Assembly (NCBI GenBank): GCA_963674805.2
Contig: CAXXNY010000009.1
Coordinates: 236,383 to 300,382 of the forward strand
Reading direction: 5' to 3'
DNA: 64,000 bases
From: CALMFG01 sp963674805
Lineage (GTDB): Bacteria > Bacillota > Clostridia > Christensenellales > CALMFG01
Part shown: piece after piece, positions 60,825 to 64,000 of the stretch
Layout of the letters: each line of letters begins with the position of its first letter
How positions within the stretch are numbered: the stretch's first letter is position 1
The notes under the pieces: generated by a model
What the model was told of the DNA's origin: nothing
The model's input: the letters and a program-made list of their open reading frames with translations, nothing else
Database searches by the model: none
Made by a program: the position numbers and the translations under genes

Positions 60825-61246
60825 GTTTATCATTTTTCTTTTATTGGCACTTAAAAAAGCAGAGTTCATGGGTTAAGCCGTTCAGAGTAATTTTTTAATA
60901 TATCATATATATCCATATATTTTGATTGATATCGCGCATACACATATTTCTATATATTTCCTGTCATATTATGATATCATCTACCAATGTATGCATATTC
61001 ATCTGTTGCCCAGCATAATACCATACATTCTTATTCTCTTTTTTAAGACTCTCTCTATCCGAATAAAAAACAGTTTACTCTAGCACTTTTAATCGAATAA
61101 TTATTATACATACTTGCTGGCGGCTTTATGCTGTCATTTTTTATTATTTCTTCTTTTTTATACTATTTGTATCATTTAATTGCCGTTCACCTCCCTTTTG
61201 ATTGACCTGAAATTTTATCAATCAAACCCTATGGAGGAAATATACA
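60825..61246. other. AT-rich intergenic region, no gene seen
   Basis: About 420 bases rich in A and T with several TATATA stretches. No open frame with a credible start. The only functional piece I can name is the TGGAGGAAATATACA ribosome binding site of the next gene at its right end. Confidence 0.4.
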
Positions 61247-61683
61247 ATGATATATAAAATCAGTTATTTATCGAATGGAACAAAAGTTAAAATCACAAAC
61301 GAGCTGTTTAATCAATTAAAGACATGGGAGATGGAAGGGGTGATGCTGCCAATTGCGTTTGTCGATGAATTGAAAATACAGGATAACGCATGGATTAACA
61401 GCAACAGAAACTACTATATGCATATCAATCAGTATGAGCCTCAATCTTATCAGTTAAGTATGCATCCACCCCTTGTCTCTCATATCCTAAATCGAGAGAA
61501 ACTGCATCAAATCTATCAAATACTAAAGACATGTTCAGGACGCCAGAAGAGGCGTTTTATTATGCACTTTTATTATGGTTACAGCTATTCCGATATTGCT
61601 GTTCAGGAAGGTGTTCATAAAAAACAATCAGTAAATCCATACAAAAGGTGCGCAAAATCATTGATAGTATGAACATTCAGTAA
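61247..61683 (+). pseudogene. Sigma-70-like regulator of a mobile element, frameshifted near its end
   Basis: The intact frame runs to about 61630 with S-Y-S-D-I-A-V-Q-E-G-V-H-K-K. One base is missing in or near the A-run at about 61618-61624. Adding one A would continue T-I-S-K-S-I-Q-K-V-R-K-I-I-D-S-M, completing a sigma region 4-type HTH and ending at 61683. Such small sigma-like proteins are common in Clostridia integrative elements. Either decayed or an assembly indel. Confidence 0.6.
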
Positions 61684-62065
61684 ACAGATAGGAAAAGGGG
61701 GTAACTTTTGCCCTCTCCCACTGCTTTATTATGTAAGGGTTTTTTATAACCTAACGAACTTTGACAATTGCATACGGCCTTTTCAAGTACGAATTCTTCT
61801 TTATTAGCGACACAACGCACGCCAAGACTACCTGCATCATGGATGTCAAACGGATCAAATCCAAGGTACGAGCGATAAACGGCAGCGTGGGGGATATTAT
61901 CCTTAACCCATTTGATTGATGGATTTTGCGAAAACCAAAGAAGAGCAGATACTTACTAACCGTTGGTCGGCCATACGATAGTGACAACACTTAAAAATGG
62001 GCGGGTTGAAATACCATGTGCTGTCTAATCAACAGCAGCTTGAAACGTTTATAAAACATATCATT
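61684..62065. other. Non-coding or decayed stretch of a mobile element
   Basis: About 380 bases between the sigma-like gene and the paired hairpins. Short open stretches occur on both strands, but none has a start with a site or a motif I can name. Its setting between sigma-like and recombinase genes suggests deleted element genes. Confidence 0.35.
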
Positions 62066-62126
62066 TAAATCCAGTATTGGATTTAGGTATATACGATGCG
62101 ACATTAGCTATTTGTTAATGTCGCAT
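62066..62126 (+). promoter_or_regulatory. Two adjacent hairpins in the leader of a small ORF
   Basis: TAAATCCA-GTAT-TGGATTTA (62066-62085) and ATGCGACATTA, 9-base loop, TAATGTCGCAT (62096-62126), both perfect stems of 8 and 11 bp. They end 26 bases before the start of the small ORF and about 310 before the recombinase. No T-tract follows. Could be operators, attenuator stems or recombination-site remnants. Confidence 0.5.
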
Positions 62127-62152
62127 ACATATATCTGAAAAGGGGGCTTTTT

Positions 62153-62377
62153 ATGTCTAAGGAACATACACTCATTGATATACAGGATATTGACTTTAAC
62201 TTTAATCAACCAAAAGTTTCTAGGTCAAAACAGTTCTTAGAATTCATCCAAAACCCATACCGGTATAAACATGGTAAGCACATGATAATCATTGAATTCA
62301 GTGACTCCGGCAATTTTGATGACTGCTTTGCACATGGATTAACCTCTTCAAATGAAAACTTCTTGCGCTCAAATTAG
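62153..62377 (+). CDS. Small ORF preceding a serine recombinase in clostridial elements
   Basis: 74 residues with a strong site (AAAAGGGGGC). It has R-S-K-Q-F-L-E-F-I-Q-N-P-Y-R-Y-K-H-G-K and then a beta-type segment I-I-I-E-F-S-D-S-G. Small proteins of this layout (Q-I/Q-N-P-Y-x-Y/F-x-x-G) are often found just before TnpX-type recombinases. The end reads poorly after C-F-A-H-G-L and may be shifted. Function unknown. Confidence 0.5.
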   Translation: MSKEHTLIDIQDIDFNFNQPKVSRSKQFLEFIQNPYRYKHGKHMIIIEFSDSGNFDDCFAHGLTSSNENFLRSN

Positions 62378-62435
62378 ATTTAGCATCGTTGAACTGCTAA
62401 AGTAACGTCATAAAATTGGGTTTAAGGAGCAAGTC

Positions 62436-63991
62436 ATGGCAAGAAACATATTTTATGAAGAAACACCAGATAATAAAGTTGGTCCAAAGTGGCAAGCCGG
62501 GTTATATATCCGGTTAAGTCAGGAGGATGATGGCGACAAGCAAGAAAGCAACAGCATCACGAATCAGCGACTTTTACTGTCAAATTATGCGAATGACCTT
62601 TCGGATGTATCGATTAAAGAAATCTACATTGATGACGGGTACTCCGGCATCAACTTTGACCGTCCGGGGTTTTTAAGATTAATTACTGATATCAAAGAAG
62701 GTGATATTAACTGTATCATCGTTAAAGATTTATCACGTTTCAGCCGGGATATGAGCGGAATCCGTGAATACCTTGAAGTGCTATTCCCTAGCCTTAACTG
62801 TCGCTTTATCTCCGTGATTGATCATTTAGATAGTTTTAAACGGCCGGAGGAAATAGGCAGCATCTTTGTCCAGTTTAAACACCTGATGAATGAGCACTAC
62901 TGTCGAGAGATTTCACAGAAGACACGAGAAGCCTTTGACAGCCTAAGGCGGGATGGCAAACTCGTCTCTGCGTTTGCACCCTATGGGTACAAAAAGGATC
63001 CAAACAATAAGCATCATCTTATCATTGATGAGGCGGTTGTAGATAATGTTCGTTTAATCTTTAAACTATGTCTTTCAGGATTCGGCGTTGCTAGAATCGC
63101 TAAGCACATGAATACCTTTGGCATCACATCTCCAACAGAATACCGTGTACAAACCGGTGACTATACCAGCTATGGTACAAATGTTACTCCGCTTTGGTCA
63201 CCAACTACAATCAGAAGTATGCTGAAGAACAAAGTATATATCGGTGTTATGGAGCAAAGGAAACACTCAACACAGGATTACCGCAGTAAACAACGAAAAA
63301 GTCTCCCCGAATCAAAGCACATCATCGTTAAAGACACACATGATGCGATTATATCCAAACATGATTTTACACTTGTTCAATCTCAATTTGAACGATGCGT
63401 ATACACTCCAAGATATCAAGAGCAGCCCTATATGTTTTCTGGCTTCCTTCGATGCATGGACTGTGGTCGTGGGATGGGGCGTACACCTAAGCGTACCAAG
63501 AATAAAACCTATGTTTATTATAAATGCAGGACATATTATGATGTTTCAAAAGAAAAGTGTCCGCATTCTCATGCTATCAGCCATGATGATTTAACATCAA
63601 TCGTCTTTCATGCAATTAACGCACAGCTTTATGCTGTAGCGAACTTAAGCAATATCTTAAATAAGATCAGCGTAGATGTATCAGCGAAAGAGCAGATAAT
63701 AAGGTATAACCGCTTGATATCCGTCAAGAAGCGTACTATTGATTCGAAATACCATCATAAGTCTTCTATATATGAAGACTGGAAAACAGGCAATATCACA
63801 GAACAAGAATACTTCTTTATGAAGACTAAATATGATGATGGATTACTTCTCTTGAATCTGAAATAGCTACATTAGAAAAGAAACTATTGCATCTAAAGGA
63901 TATTCAGCCAAAGGATATGCAATGGCTGAAGGCTTATGCATGCATTTTAATCGACTTGTTTAACCCGCCAGATGCTGCTGGCACTCGTTGA
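62436..63991 (+). pseudogene. Large serine recombinase (TnpX type), frameshifted
   Basis: The first 470 codons are intact: resolvase domain with L-Y-I-R-L-S-Q-E-D near 28 (catalytic serine), S-N-S-I-T-N-Q, D-D-G-Y-S-G and K-D-L-S-R-F-S-R-D. A recombinase domain follows (P-Y-G-Y-K-K, then T-I-R-S-M-L-K-N-K-V-Y-I-G). A zinc ribbon follows with C-M-D-C-G-R near 348 and a second pair, Y-Y-K-C-R-T and E-K-C. At about 63840 one base is missing; the other frame continues I-T-S-L-E-S-E-I-A-T-L-E-K-K-L to a stop at 63991, still short of the family's usual C-terminus. Strong AAGGAGCAAG site. Element likely immobile. Confidence 0.85.
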
Positions 63992-64000
63992 TGTGATCTA

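Noticed and set aside
61751..61990. Minus-strand ORF of 79 codons
   Set aside because: No ribosome binding site, no motifs, and located in degraded mobile-element DNA where short frames are expected.

Overview
The window looks like the chromosome of a low-GC, anaerobic member of the Clostridia (Bacillota). The signs are AT-rich DNA, strong AGGAGG-type ribosome binding sites, an anaerobic sulfatase maturase, YesM/YesN-type two-component genes, DUF3793 and flavodoxin genes, and TnpX-like recombinase debris. No rRNA or complete tRNA was seen, so the genus stays open.

Layout. 0-4 kb: edge of a membrane gene, a truncated helicase-nuclease remnant, and an operon of a FakA-FakB-like fusion with three membrane proteins. 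4.9-17.2 kb: amino-sugar catabolism (nagB, ROK kinase, nagA) beside a ribose-type sugar ABC operon (permease, ATPase, ATC-hydrolase-like, Gfo/Idh oxidoreductase, binding protein). A divergent sensor kinase and AraC-type regulator flank it. 17.2-24 kb: accessory region with three copies of a GC-rich non-coding repeat, a sigma-like protein, an HUH replication protein, a tyrosine integrase, an array of seven tandem hairpins, and a two-gene cargo (wHTH-SatD cyclase-like protein plus DUF3307 membrane protein). It ends in an attachment-like site built on a tRNA-Ser 3' half.

24-43 kb, all but the last gene on the minus strand: two paralogous modules, each LacI - binding protein - two permeases - two ATPases of the NitT/TauT class. 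The first continues into sulfatase, galT, galK, sulfatase maturase and a TauE/SafE exporter. Read together this predicts uptake of a small sulfated galactose-type compound, cytosolic desulfation, entry of galactose into the Leloir route and export of the sulfur anion. Each LacI gene has its own operator family. In both modules the two ATPases are complementary and asymmetric: one lacks the switch histidine, the other the LSGGQ signature.

43-60 kb: an LCM-type methyltransferase, a TetR/MMPL/YhgE-like efflux locus, then YibE/F, flavodoxin, DUF3793, a heterodimeric ABC transporter, three methyltransferases and a MATE pump, with a shared TTAGC-N4-GCTAA operator at two promoters. 60-64 kb: debris of a mobile element (kinase fragment, frameshifted sigma-like gene, small ORF, frameshifted large serine recombinase).

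Several genes carry single-base frameshifts, three of them in homopolymer runs. These may be genuine decay or assembly errors and are marked individually.
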